64,000 nucleotides of DNA from Corbicula japonica (taxonomy: Eukaryota; Mollusca; Bivalvia; Venerida; Cyrenidae). The notes beneath the pieces were generated by a model. The model had not been told where the DNA came from. It saw nothing but the letters and a program-made list of their open reading frames with translations, and did no database searches. Both the position numbers and the translations under genes were made by a program. Shown here piece after piece: positions 27,723 to 40,633 of this stretch (position 1 is the first letter of the stretch; every line of letters starts with the position of its first letter). Where the stretch lies: the NCBI GenBank assembly GCA_038501625.1, contig JAZAYU010000013.1, positions 3,038,001 to 3,102,000 of the forward strand, given 5' to 3'.

Positions 27723-28605
27723 TTACTCTCTATATCATCCGCTTCGATGGCCGCTGAGTGTGCACTAATAAGTAGTAAAAACTATTCACTAAAATATTGT
27801 TTTCAAATACATGTAATTGTTTTCAAAAATTGTTGTTAAAGAAAGCGGTGTTTATACTCGAATAAACAACAAAGTTTCGTGTGTGACCATTAATGGTTTG
27901 GTTTACCTTTTTATAGCTCTTGTGAGATGATCATACCATTAATGTTGATGAACTAAAATGTCCTTTGTGCCTAAGTGTCTTTTCGTGTCATTGCTTACAT
28001 TTGTATGTTTACGTCTTTCACACAACAATTAGCAAAGGTTCAAACACATTCAAGAACCACGTTCTACTTTGAAAATCTACATCTAAATCTATATATTTAT
28101 CATTTATCTGACTATATATTGATCTTGTACTATGATCACGAAAAATGATCTGTGGTTGCAGTAGATTTTGTTGATCGTCAGAGAAAGTGCCTTGACCGAC
28201 ACTTCCGACATAGGGCCAGGGTCATTAGCAGTGGCCTGAATAGCATATTTCTAAAGATTAGGTCATCTTTTCTGATAAGAGTTAATTATGTTTGCTAGCC
28301 TATATACGTTTGTGGTTTTGTTTAGTTTAAACAATAATAGACAGCTTCATTTGCAACTGATAATTAAAATTCCAATTCCTCATGAGGCAGAGACAATAAA
28401 CACGGTTAAAGTACTTCATGTTGTCTTCAAATTACCAGTCTCTTGACATGCCCATTAAATGTTTGGTTAAACGAATCCTATATTTTTCTTCTCGCACATT
28501 ATCTTTTACGGTTTGCAGAAACAGACAAAATCAGAAAAAAAATCTTAACATCTTGCATAAGGAGTAGGAAGAAACGATATGAAAATAAATTTATATGCAC
28601 TAAAT

Positions 28606-28710
28606 TTATTTTTTAATGAAGATAAAGGTTTTATTTTCTCTAGCAAACGTTTTTTTTCCAATGAGACTGGTTAGCTTGTCTTTTATTAAATTATGAGGGA
28701 GAGAAGTATA
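28606..28710 (-). mobile_element. RT fragment of the same retroelement
   Basis: Minus strand encodes FSTLYTSLPHNLIKDKLTSL and TFARENKTFI, the conserved RT stretch upstream of the catalytic box. It is absent from the matching place in copy A (about 19490), so it is a copy-B-specific insertion. Confidence 0.65.
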
Positions 28711-28984
28711 TAAAGTAGAGAAAGCATAAGTAGAACCTAAATAACACTGAAAATTTGGAATAATTTTTCCACTGATCGTTTCAAGGCTCATCTATTCTCT
28801 TCTTTGACATTTGTTTTAAAATTTCAGTTGGACAGTTTAACGTGGATTTTATGCGTGTCATCATGTAATTTTAGTAACATGGTTTTGGATAGTTTTATTA
28901 TATTTTTCATTTTCTAGTCAGTATTCCTGTGGCTTCTTAATTTCAAGTTCTGCACGCGAGAGTGCAAAAAGACCTTAAAAAGTT

Positions 28985-29420
28985 GTCTTGGTGACTTATT
29001 TCAAATCCATCCACAATCCACTGATAATGGTGCATTCAACAGCATGCAAACATGTACAAGAAAAAAGACGCCACCCTCAAAAACTCGATGGCCTGTCCAA
29101 GACGAGAGCACCTGGTGTTGAATCTTCAAGAAAACGATTGATGAATTAAATAAACCAATCGAATTCCTCCGTTCTTTTTCCCTACAGACATTAATACTGC
29201 CATCGAATAGGCAGAGCCTTGTAGAATATCCTGTTGGTACCCTCTTGACGAATGGAGAAAATGACACAGCTTGTTTTTAGTTTGTAAATAAAATCTATAT
29301 AAAAAGCTGAGTTAGAAATACCCTGCCACAGAATATATTTCAAACTATAATTGTATAGTTTTACGAAACAGGTGTATCGGCGATAATACTTACAAAGTGT
29401 TCTAAATTTTGGGGCCTGAT
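28985..29420 (-). mobile_element. Retroelement relic, RT C-terminal end plus tail
   Basis: Matches 8567-8750 (YKLK region; 29191-29400) and the tail segment with AGTTGTCTTGGTGACTTATTTCAAA. Corresponds to the 20830-22060 relic in copy A. Confidence 0.6.
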
Positions 29421-29499
29421 ATCTATGTGTATAGAATACTGGCTGAAACACATTATTGAACAATATCGAAATCTTAATTGGATGTGATATTGACACAAC

Positions 29500-31741
29500 C
29501 TATTTTTAAGCTAGCCGACATATTACAACAAATGTAAATTTAGACGTTCTATTAACATATAACATTAGAATCGTGCTCAACGACCTTCAAAAGACGTAAC
29601 TGATAACAGCACTCATTGAATGCACGGGGGAGACTTTTTACAGCCGCCACACGGCACAAACAACGCTACTGTGATATTGAAATAGATGAAAATGGAACTT
29701 TGAAAGCAACCGAACACGACAAGTCTTAACCACTGCATTGACCATACACACGGTAAAACTGTTATTTCTGAAAGCTGCATTTCCTGTTTTTTTTTTAATT
29801 ATATTCCTGCCATGATATCGTTTTATGCCTTCTAAAATTTGCATCGTTTAATAAATCTTAAACCATATCAAAGTCTTCAGTGCCACAAGTTATTAGGGAA
29901 TTTTAAATAAAAAAAAACAGCATTAAAGTATGCGAGAAGTGAAATATATAGAATGTTGATATATGATAACAAAATCTTGTGTTGATATCGAGCTGACATG
30001 GAAATTGTCTACGTAAAATATCAATGAAACTGATGAAAAATGACTTATACTATTGTTTATTTACAATGAAAATGTGCAATATCCATATCATGCATGAATT
30101 GTCACATTAAGAAGACAAAGCCAAGAAATACCAACAGTGAGATGTCGCTACCGATAGAGACACTCGACAACTGCTGGAAACATAATACAATTGTCTTCTA
30201 GATGGCATTTTGTAGATTTGTTAGAATTATAAAATGCACATCCCTTTGTCACTAAAATAATTATACAATTGAAAATTTGATAGCTCGTATTGTTTAAATA
30301 TTTTCGCATAGTAAAAATGACATCATCCAATCCAGTTTGAATATGGGCGGATTTAAATTTTACACGTGTAACAGCGACATGACGCTGATTGTAAGCCTGC
30401 GAAAAAAACATGAAGATAAAATTAATTGACCTAACGCTTAAGTCTCATGTTTAATGAAACGGTCTGCGAGAGGTCGTCAGCATTAGAAGAATCGTCGAGA
30501 TATAGTTACCATGACGATAATCCACTGCATTTGAGTAAGTGTCTATGTTTGCAGTTAGGTCAACAGGCTAGGTACATGCATGATATTGTGTAGTGTCTCC
30601 ATGTAAACTTTGATTTATAGCTTCAAATTCAACGATTTTCCCAGCACTGATCTCCTCAGTACATATTTAATGTCTGTTTAGATATGCATATCATATATGC
30701 ATATCAGAATATTCCTGATATGCATAATTCACTGTTTTAGTATCTGCTACCAAATGACAATCAATGATATACTTACCGACTACTCGCGGGACATTCGTCA
30801 TCTCCGTTTTGATGCGCATACAACGTTATTAGTTCTTCTTTTTAGATGTTAGGATATTCCTGAACAGCTAGCCACAAATGTAATCAATGATAATCTATTT
30901 AAAAAATGAGATATACAAATCTAGCAACAACCATAAAAACAGTCTCCCACGCATCCAAAAAGTAGATGGGAAAATAAAGTGTGAGTTTATAGGGAATCCA
31001 TTACAAATTAGACACAAAATATCTTAAACGATAAGAGAACCATTGGGGTTACCGCCTTCAAACGGTCTGTGTCTAAGGCGAACCAAACTCACACTTGCCC
31101 CGATAGGTTATCGTTACTTTTTGTAAATTTTCTCAATATAATGGAGCAAATGAAGGTTTTCTGGGCTTGAAATTTATCTATAAGGGCAGTTCGTGTCAAC
31201 GCCTAGTATTTTTGAGACTTTTTGACTTTACTTTACATTACATTTCTCATTATTTGTTCGAGCACCTTATCGGACCGCTGAAATCTCACCAACTCCAATT
31301 AATACTTTAGCCAGTCTGAATATTCTAAATAGAGGGAGCTTTGAAGATGTTGTAATGTTTGTTTTTTCATTCATACGTCTTTGCAAATTCTCCCGTTAAC
31401 ATTTTGCTCAATATATTTTAATTACATATTTACTTTAGATAGGATTAGCAGGGAACGAATAGCTTAATTATATTTTTACGTAAGTACCCCTTAACATGCC
31501 TACTTACGCTGCTAAACACAGGAAATGTAAGTAACAATTAACCTGGGAAAATGATATCATACTACTTTTAAATTAGCTTCCAACTGCACCACACCTTCTC
31601 AACGTGAAATTCAATTCTGTAAAAGCACTAATTTGATGTCTAAATAATTGATTGTGTTAAAATAAAAATGTAGTTATACTATATGTTAACTTAAAAAACA
31701 GCGTTAAAAAAATAACACTAAAATTACAAAGTAATTGACCA
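29500..31741. other. Intergenic sequence downstream of the sulfotransferase
   Basis: No gene recognised. 30680-30730 is a short AT palindrome cluster (ATATGCATAT repeated). 31024-31112 is a degraded minus-sense fragment of the retroelement tail (GGGGTTACCGCCTT, ACACTTGCCCC). Confidence 0.6.
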
Positions 31742-31747
31742 TTTATT
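31742..31747 (-). terminator. Candidate polyadenylation signal of the sulfotransferase
   Basis: AATAAA on the minus strand begins 4 nt after the stop codon. If used, the 3' UTR would be only a few tens of bases long. No stronger signal was noticed just downstream, but use of this hexamer is unproven. Confidence 0.35.
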
Positions 31748-31751
31748 TGAA

Positions 31752-34700
31752 TTACCAACTAAAGTTTCTTCCTACAAGCTGATAAAATTTGTCATTATAA
31801 GGTTTATAGAAATGACGCATTTTTTTAAGAGTATCATTGTCAATGTGAGAATGTGGTCGTCCTTTGGAGCTTCTAAAACACCTGTGTGGAGGATATTTCT
31901 CTAGTTTTAATATGCACGGAAATCCCCTTGTAGAATTCATGTAAATATTTTCTTCAGGAATCTTATGTTCTAATCTCAGAAAATCTTGCACTGTACTTAA
32001 CTCTTGTACGGGTTTTTTTATTAAATTTTCTCCGTCAACTATATGTATACTTTCCATCGGAAAGTATTTTAACCAGTTTTGTAGATGCTGTTCATAAAAT
32101 CCAGTTTTAATTGCTGACCATCTCTCGTTGATTTCTCCATTTCGTCGAAGCACCTTACTTTTGAAAGACACTGTTTTATTGCTGTGGGATTTACTCATGT
32201 ATTGCGTGAAGTCTGATATTGCACGTGTAATTGGGTCTCTAACTACAAGCAGAAGTTTTACAGTCCTGGACATGTTGAATATCCTAGCTGGGGCGTCTGC
32301 AGTTATAAAATATCTAGGAGTTTTTTCAACTGTTAATTGGGTTTCATTAGACTTCGGCATCTTCTGTCTGAAATAATCAAACATTTCAAATACAATCGTT
32401 TGGCATTGTATAACGCACAGCGTGACATCATTTGGTTTCATCGACATTTATTAACTGGGGACATTTATTAATTAGTGACATGTTTTAGGCCGTTATCGCT
32501 GAATTTCCTAGATAACCGATTTTGTGTTATTCTAAAAAACAATATTTCACAAGGTATCTATCTCTACTATCTTGATGATTTGATAAATAATATTTTCCAA
32601 TATGTCATTGATAATATCGAAAATGAATCATTCTACTCAAGTCGAGTAAAACAAATACATTACCCGAAAATATACCTTTTGGGATTTATATTATCTTATC
32701 GGTTAACCATAAATGCTATAATCATTTAAAACATGTAGTGGGGACTTGTAATTTTAAAATTAATTGTCATGACTTAGTCGAGAACTTGAATAACTTCAGA
32801 AGAATTTTATCCTTGAACTTTTGTTGTATTTACGCATAAAGGTTAGCAAATATATCAACAAACAAAAATCGGTCCAAATAGACATAGTTTAAAAAATCTT
32901 AACTCAATTTCTGTTAAAGATTATTAGCATTTGGGTATGAAATACCTATTTTTTTAAATCATATATTTTAATAGTTTAAGTACGTTCGACTAATTTGCTT
33001 GCCCACATATTTAACCGGACACTAATTTAATGTAGGCTTCAACAAGTATTTTTTCAAAGTGAGTGGTTTCAAGGGAAAAAAAAGGAAAACATTGTTTGAC
33101 CAATAGACCAATAGAGTTAACAGTAAACCAATAGATGACTAATTGAACACTCACAAATGAAATATCAATAAAACAATTAAGAACCGCGTATATGAAAAAG
33201 AGTCGTAAAAAGCATGGAGCATCATTTAATTGAAATCTATCCGGGGGATAGACATATTCGACAGAATGGAACGATTTGTTCTCGCTCAACAAATGGTATT
33301 CACTAACTTAATATGGACGTGATCGTTATAGTGCTTGTATTACGAATATTTATTCAACATATTAAGTTTGCCCATTAATATTGTGATTTATCTTAATATG
33401 AAACAACGGTTATGCAAATATTCCTAAACTAAATGGTGTTTGTATTGATTAATAATTTCTTCAAATCAATTACGAACTTTCAAGAATCGTTAATATTAGA
33501 CCACCTGCTATATTGTCAAAGGAGCACAATGAAATATTGAATCTTATGTGTATAAAGCTGGTCACACCAACTATTAATTTAGATAATATTTTTGTGTTGA
33601 AAACCGAGGAACTTTATTTCAACAAATATATATCCGGATAAACGACACACAAAAAATAATGTCCAAAGAAAAATTCAGAAGATTGTGTTTTATAAGTCTT
33701 TTTTGTTATATCAACATATTCGAAAGGTAAAACGAAGGATCCAGCGAGAGTGAGATAAATGGTTCATCTGAATGACCTGTATCATAAAATTGAGCATATA
33801 GCTGCTAGAGAAGATGCTTTTGGTGATAGAAATTTTCTTGGTATAGAGAAGCTGTACTCGAACAAAATCATATGCAAGTTAGAATATAGCTCACCGTGTT
33901 CTTGTTGATTTTACTCATTGAGCTCTGGTCTCGGTAAGATCATTGAGTACCCGCCCCTTTGACTTTGCAATGCTATTAGCTTCTTATGTTTTATATGTTT
34001 GTATGCTTTTGCATGCAATATTGTTGAGCTGATGGGACAACTTGTACTTGTGTGTTGATATGATAACCTGTTGGGGCAAGTGTTAGGTTGGTGCACCCTA
34101 GAACCTGGCTCAAACCCCCAGTGGCAATTTGATTTGCCACTGACCGTTCCAAGGCGGTAACCCCTCGGGTTCTCATTTTTGTTAATTATTTGTGGTGTCT
34201 TTTTTGAAACTGATCAACCATGCTCTTTCTCTCTTCTTCTTCTTCTTTACTGTACGTGGAAGCTGTTTTTTCTGAATGTGGCAATTCCTGATATGCATAT
34301 TTCAGCTTTTTTATCAAAAGAATGAAATATAGGAATATATATCTTATGTCTTTCGAATTCTGCGTTCGTTGTGTTAAGTCATTTTTGGCCAAATGAATAT
34401 ATGTCTCGAATTGAAAAGGAATCATATAAGTTTGCGCCGTAAGTTTTTATCGATAACATTGAAATGGGGTAAGAGGGTGGGATAGGGCATAATATTGATT
34501 AGACAAGAAAAAAATATTTGCTGGACAAGGCGTAACATTGGTGAGGTAAGACAAAATATTGTTGAGGTAACTCAAGAACTGAGTCTGCAACAGATCTGAA
34601 AGGGTTATTACTCACATAGTTGAGAAACTTCTAGGGATTTTACTCTTGTAGGTGAGGAGCCTGAAACAGATCTGATGTGTTTATAGCCTGCAACAAATCT

Positions 34701-35397
34701 TGAAAGGCTATTACTAATAGAGTTCAGGTACCTGCAACAGATCGTCATTGGTTGTTACTCATAGAGATAAGAAGTCTGCGACGTAATCTGGAAGGGCTAT
34801 TTCGCATAAATTTAAAAGGCCTGCAAGAGAACTTTAAGAGCTGTTAGTCATAGAGTGCACCTGCAACAACTCTGAAATCATTGACCTGAAACGAATCATT
34901 GAGCCGAAGGGACTGCAACACATATTAAGCAAATAAATATGTACATACCTATACCATTCCACCCCTAAGTGATAGTATCTGTCGAAGAAATGAGGTTCAG
35001 GTCCAGGAGCCTTTACAGCTGGGTGCAGTCGTAAATACTCGAGCAGTGCACGAGTCCCACATTTCTTAACGCCGATAATTATGACTTGTGGAAGACGACG
35101 GATGTTTCCCGATGTGTTTGTATTGGCTATATTTTGAGATAATGTTGTTGTGTCCTTTTCTAAACCTCTTGATGAGTTGAATAGGTCGTAATGTCTCACA
35201 CTTTTCACTTCACGCCTCAGGTAAAGAGGGTTTCCAAATTCAAGCGAGTCTTGATTTTCAAGTTTAATGTCCCAATATGTTAACTTTGCAAACCGATCCT
35301 TTTGAACAACTTTTAACTGTAGAATTAGAGACAATGACGCAAATATAAACAATGTGATCGACAACAACTTTCTTTTATTTGATAGAAATTTTATCAT
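31752..35397 (-). CDS. Heparan sulfate glucosamine 3-O-sulfotransferase, two coding exons
   Basis: Transfers sulfate from PAPS to the 3-OH of glucosamine in heparan sulfate, in the Golgi lumen. Coding exon 1 is 35397 down to 34949 (ATG at 35397, donor GTATGT) and coding exon 2 is 32367 down to 31752 (acceptor TTTCAG, stop TAA). Phases match (449 nt + 616 nt), giving 354 aa, a normal family length. Seen: a basic N-terminus followed by a hydrophobic signal-anchor at about residues 10-28; the 5'-PAPS loop KKCGTR at 111-116; EPHFFD at 134-139, holding the family's catalytic Glu (E134) with His and Asp; EKTP at 164-167; the 3'-phosphate motif [15 protein letters not shown] at 191-205; the cysteine pair C301 and C313 expected to form the family disulfide; and KGRPH at 318-322. 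The second Gly of the usual KKGGTR loop is Cys here. The acceptor-side motifs look closer to the HS3ST2/3/4/6 group than to HS3ST1/5, but the paralogue is not settled. Confidence 0.94.
33890..34312 (+). mobile_element. Retroelement 3'-tail copy in the sulfotransferase intron
   Basis: Plus-sense tail: GTCTCGGTAAGATCATTGAG, GCAATGCTATTAGCTTCTTA, CACCCTAGAACCTGG, CCGTTCCAAGGCGGTAACC, a degenerate CTT-rich tract, then TGGCAATTCCTGATATGCAT. Antisense to the host gene. Confidence 0.85.
34571..34930. repeat. Degenerate tandem repeat, unit about 65 bp
   Basis: Five to six imperfect units with the words CTGCAACAGATCTG, GGGCTATTACTCATAGAG. It lies immediately inside the sulfotransferase intron, ending within 20 bp of the donor site. 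Confidence 0.65.
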
Positions 35398-35399
35398 AT

Positions 35400-35910
35400 C
35401 TGAAATTTTGGAGAAAAAAAATAGATTTTTTGAGTCAATGCGAACGATTTAAAATTCAAGTGTTCTTTTAAAATACGTCCAATTACAATACTTTTTTCAG
35501 TAAATATTAAAACTTCTGTATAAAACACAACTTTAAAATGTCCACTTATACTTTGAAATTTATTCTTAGAACATGTTCCTTTATCAGTGAATCTCAAACT
35601 TATTCGCAGTCCGTAAAAGTTATATTTCTTTGTTTCTTTATCTTCCTTCAGAATCAGATTTTTAATTTTGGTATAAATTAGTATGTTTCATCACCTTGCA
35701 TACTTACAAGTTATAAAGCATTTGACCTCCCAAGCACTTCTGCGATTAGAAAAACTCGGATGTACTTTGTCAGTATAATCAAAAGAGCTTTTAACTAAAT
35801 TTCCATTTTCACCCCGGTCAACAGGTTTCGCATTACAATTTCCATTTAAGTACAGAGGAATTTCATCGATGCGTAAAAGTTGCAATAGAAGCAGAAAGGG
35901 AACCGCTCGC
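35400..35910 (-). other. Probable 5' UTR intron and upstream noncoding exon of the sulfotransferase
   Basis: Two bases before the sulfotransferase ATG lies a strong acceptor: a long T-rich tract followed by CAG, cut after 35400. Upstream on the same strand, a consensus donor GTAAGTATG starts at 35707, which would make a 308-nt intron and an exon ending at 35708. An open frame runs through that exon (to about 35912) but has no ATG start and no family resemblance, so it is more likely untranslated leader. The exon's 5' limit and the promoter are not visible. Confidence 0.45.
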
Positions 35911-35912
35911 AA

Positions 35913-38437
35913 TCAGGTTTCATCATTGATCCATTTCCTTTCAACACCATCCGCGAACACGCAAATTATTTCAATTTTACATCGTTCCATTTTAAAGAAA
36001 TAACAGAGCCGTCGTTTTAAGATATTGTTCCACGCAATTATACATATTACCCATTGAGCTATTTGATGTACTCCACTCGTTAGAAATGCAAGAATGATCT
36101 GAAAGGATTTCCAATAAGGCCTAACCTACTAATGCATTGTTGAACCGTTTTGATCCGTTTAATTTAAAGTTTTATGTTTTGAATAATTAAGAATATTTTT
36201 ACATTTAATTGGAACTTAATACTAACTCAATTTTGAAGTTGCACTTAAAGTTTTTAGGTACTGTATTAAAATATTAGAACAAAAAGCGGCATTGATGGAA
36301 AAGTCTTTGTTTACCGTAGCAGTATTTAAAATGCCTTTATCTGCATGATCCGTGTCCTTTTATCTATTGACAATTTATGCACACAGCATAACGAATAATA
36401 ATCATATATGAATGGATATTTTCGATTGTTGATCGATTGATGGCCGACTAGTAGGCGACTACAGTTCCGTGGGCGACAAATTTATTAAAAGTTGCGTTGC
36501 TTTTCATTTCGTTCTTACTGGTTTGAACACATGTTTTCTTTTTTAAGTGAAATATGCATCAAAGTCCTTTGGTCCTAGGATAATTTGTAAAAGAGAAAAT
36601 TTCAAGTTTCATTTTCTGGGATATTAGCAAATATACGTACAATTCTGTACTCTGATGGTGGTTTGATTCGTAGATCGATTAACTAAATAGCTGAAATCGA
36701 TTAATTAAATAGATGAAAAAAGGAACTTTAAAAGCCACATAACAAGATAGAAATGAAAATATGTTTGAGTGAGAGTGTTAATAATCAGAAATGGAAAAGC
36801 ATATTACTGCCCGCGCCGCCTAGACCCCGGTTGAGCGCAACTCAATATTTACACAAATAAGCAATTCCAATTTTGACCCATAGTGAATATGGTGTACTTA
36901 CTTGTACTGATACTACAAACTTGTAGCGGCATATATAATTGTAAACTAGTTAAAACAGACTTTATGAAATAGGCTTGACATTCATTCTGTCTAGCATTTA
37001 TCAGTATAGAAGCAGAGAGCAAATTTCAGGCGTTGCATTTGAAGTTTATTATGAAATTGTAGGGCAAATTGGTATACGTTTAAATTGAATGGCAACTGTT
37101 ATGAAAGTATACGTCGTAATGTACGAACAGCGAATGATTTGTGTTTATTAGTTGTATTCAAAGTAATATTAAAACTAATAGATTTGATCTCAGTGTCCTT
37201 ATGTTCAAACCTAATTTGAAAATGTCAACATTGAGGTGTCGTGACCAATAGAGACAATCAAAGGCTTGTTGAAACGTGATTGAGGAAACCTTAATACGAT
37301 CTTCTTCCTGCCGAGAAGCCAATTTATAGACTCAGGAGAATAATGAAAAGCAAATATGATTTACTTCTTGTCTTTTTAGATAAAATATAGTCTGACGATC
37401 AATGTCAATACGGAGCAGTTATTGAGTGGTTATTTCTTTAAGTGTTTGTTTAATGTTCTTTTCTTTATATTTCCCGTCATATTTTTTTTTCAAACTGTGA
37501 ATGCCCATTGGCATTATTTATGCCGATTTGCTAATAAACAACACGTTTAAATATGAATGAATGAGCGCAGAATAAAACCTCGACAATTAGACAATAATAA
37601 AAAATAGCATTCGTTTAAAGGCAACGAATGAGGAACCAAATGGAACTGGTGTATTCAACAACTACGAGCACAAAGCTAATGTTAATGTTTTAAGGTTTTA
37701 AGAAGTTTACGTAAGGCTCTTGAGTATTCCAAGTTTAAGAAGTTTACGTAAGGCTCTTGAGTATTCCAAGTCTATTCCATCTATATATCCTTGGCCAATT
37801 TTACTTTCACGGAATTTATATATGTTGTGAAACTTTAAAGAACATGTAAACAGACTTCTGTGGGAAAGAATGTTTATTAAATCTACATAAATTGTCGCAA
37901 TATACGTCTCCTAGAAGTACTTACGTAATGATTTTATGCATATTTCACGTTAACTAAACTCTATTTGCATACATACAGTTGATAATGAAAATCAACATCG
38001 CTGTCGAGAAAATTACACTAGAAGACATCTTTTGCAAATATTGTTAAACAATAAATAAAGGCTTATATCAGCAATATAGCGAAAAAAATTAAGAAAATGT
38101 CTAAAAGGAGACAATGAAATCTATTGTTTGTTTGTGTCATATTTCACTGTGCGCCTTTTTGTAGAAAAATTGGGCCAATTAACTGTCACTGGAGCTTCGT
38201 ATCTGTATGAAACTATAGGTAATATGCATGCTATCTGAACTATAATTAGTTGTCTTCACTTTATTATTAGATGGGTGTTCTTTTGAACACTTGAACACTT
38301 GTGTCGCCCTCTTGTGCTTTGTCAAAACAAAAAAAAACCTGACGTGTGATAAAGATATATGCCAACGCTAAGTGCGTTTAATGACTTTGATCTAACAGTT
38401 TGGCACCATCAAGACCATGTTCTCATCAGTTATATAT
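35913..38437. other. Intergenic sequence upstream of the sulfotransferase
   Basis: No gene recognised. 36800-36850 shares a segment (GAGCGCAA, GGCAGTAATATGC in the opposite sense) with 21220-21300. 37694-37770 holds a 37-bp unit repeated twice in tandem (AAGTTTACGTAAGGCTC). Confidence 0.55.
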
Positions 38438-38668
38438 ACTAGTGTCCAAAAGAAACGATACCCCTTGCAAGGACATACAATAAAACCAAACGGCTACAGA
38501 ACATTTGGATTGGTCGAATTCATTGGAGAGACCTTTCAACAGTCGTGCATGTGTACAAAGAAATCAATTTCATCATTTCTGTACATGCACATACAGAATT
38601 TATAGATGGGTCTGGTCTAAAACGAATATTTTATTGAAAATTTGGTATCGTTTCTTTTGGACACTAGT
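38438..38668. mobile_element. 231-bp MITE with perfect 25-bp TIRs
   Basis: Ends 38438-38462 and 38644-38668 are perfect inverted copies starting ACTAGTGTCCAAAAGAAACG. An inner palindromic word CATGTGTACA/TGTACATGCA is also present. No coding capacity. Confidence 0.9.
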
Positions 38669-40633
38669 TTAGAATGTTTGACGAAGAAATATTTAGAAAT
38701 TGCAAAAGTATAGCCAACGTGAAGTTTTTGTGACGGACACTGGACAGATGGACGGACGGACATAGCGACCCTTATATATCGCCTTTTTTCGAAACAAAAA
38801 CTATCGTTATCTACGAAAATCAATTAAAAAAATAAGTTGTTAATCGTCAGTAGCAGTTATATATTAAATACACACTAACATAACACCTCTGATTTGTTGA
38901 GCCAGTTGCCTGGCTCTATTTGAACCATAATTGCATCATAATATATTTTGATCAATATTAACAGTTGTGTGCCGTTAAATGAAACTTTGTTCGAATGAAT
39001 GTTACTAATGTATCTTTATTTTGCATGAACTCATTTTAGTCACCAGTAATGTTTGCTGACTATCATTTGTCCACTTATAAAGATAGTTGCATCGCTTGTC
39101 TGCTAAATCAGTTACATCCAAAGGTCAGAACCCATATAACTGCCAGAAACACGCTTATTGCGGAATCTATTTCTTAGGTAACTTCGCTCAACAAACATTT
39201 CCGTGGTACGCAAACTTCTACAAGTCATGAAAGTACACGACATGCTTTTTGTATCGTGTGTAATTGAATATGCCTGTGGGAAAAAGATAAAACTTACATC
39301 ATATACATTGGGAGATGATAATGATCATTTGTTTAAAGTCTGTAGTAAATCTCTCAATAATAAACAAGTTATTCGTGCAGTAAAATATTACAATTTTTAA
39401 AGAAATTCTAAGTTTAAAGGGGAGATTATCCTGGAAATATGATTGTAAGAGTGATATCCCTTACCACATATGATGTAGATAATATTAAGGACTGATGAAG
39501 GGGATGATGAGGAACACACATTTGAAGTTTTAAGACAATCCCTCAAGAAATGTAGAAGTTATAGTAAAAATGACTAAGGGCCCATTATTCTGCCATAAAT
39601 GATACGAGCGGAAACTCCTGACTTTGTATACCAATTTGATTTCAAAGCTACATTTCGGGGACATATGTCAATTTTCAGTGACACCTCTTGTTTATCTTAA
39701 GTTTTGCCCAGTTTCACTGAATATAATATCTTTAGTTTGACCATTATGGTATGTCGGTCACACATGATGACCGACAAAAACTAAAAACGTGTTGTTTACA
39801 GTGTTGTAGCTACTATTAGGCCATGTAGGCCCGGGCCTACAAGTTGGACTGGAAAATGATGTTTTGAAAAGTCCCCTAAATACAATAAAAACAGAACGGA
39901 GTGGTATGGTAGCAGGTTCAAGCCGTTTTTGTCGAGTCAAATATGTCTTTGGCTTCTAGGGAAAATGATTATTTTCTTTGCCAGATGTAAATGCAGACCT
40001 ATTACTGTGTGTTGTCACGCTTTATTTGCAGTTTGCTAAATTTAATCTCCACTAGTTTACTGCTTTTCTTTTTTTTTTGGGGGGGGGGGGGGGGGGAGGG
40101 GGCTTTGCACACCAGATCCCCTTATTAAATGGCAACCACCACTAGGAACCCCTTATATGTGCCTACAACTTGTAAAAAGCTGGCTACTCCCCTGGTTTAG
40201 AAATCCGAAGGTCATGAACTATTCCTGAAATGCTTATAGTGTTTCATTGCAGCAGTACTTATTCATTCCCAAAAAGGAAGATACCAGGTGTCGGTATGAA
40301 AGCATATACCTACTACGCATGATGAAAATTTAGGAAAAAGCAGAAACTATATACTGTCAAAAAATATTAGAACAGAAGTGATATTGAGTGATTTTAACTA
40401 ACCTTTAATTATTTTTCTGTGAGGAAATTCAGATCAAATATCGCAAATATATAAGATCGAGAAGAATATGTATGACTTATAAAATATGAGTACAGGATTA
40501 TAGGAACATTACTGAATTGGAGTATTAAAAATGACAATATTAAGGACAGTTGTTTTATCAAAATAAATTTTATTTATTATTCATATCATATGAATAGTAT
40601 ATATACCTTAACCCTTTACCGAATTTCTTAGTA
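38669..40633. other. Intergenic sequence
   Basis: No gene recognised. 40071-40101 is T9 followed by about 17 G, A, G5. Confidence 0.6.

Larger units (their letters stand above)
22290..29500. repeat. Segmental duplication, copy B (compact)
   Basis: Collinear with 4680-22060. Own insertions: a retroelement tail (26276-26640), GTGTCGCC-family pieces (26820-27440), a CT-tailed fragment (27450-27722) and an RT fragment (28606-28710). No gene recognised in it. Confidence 0.75.
32368..34948 (-). other. Intron of the 3-O-sulfotransferase gene
   Basis: A 2581-nt intron splitting the Arg codon of the WYR motif (residue 150). It begins GTATGT and ends TTTCAG. It holds a plus-oriented 3'-tail copy of the CT-tailed retroelement family (33890-34312) and a degenerate tandem repeat next to the donor (34571-34930). 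The rest (32370-33890) is AT-rich with no coding signal that I can see. Confidence 0.9.

Noticed and set aside
35691..35912. Frame with a hydrophobic start resembling a signal peptide upstream of the sulfotransferase
   Set aside because: No ATG at its start, and the run into a donor site fits an untranslated exon better.
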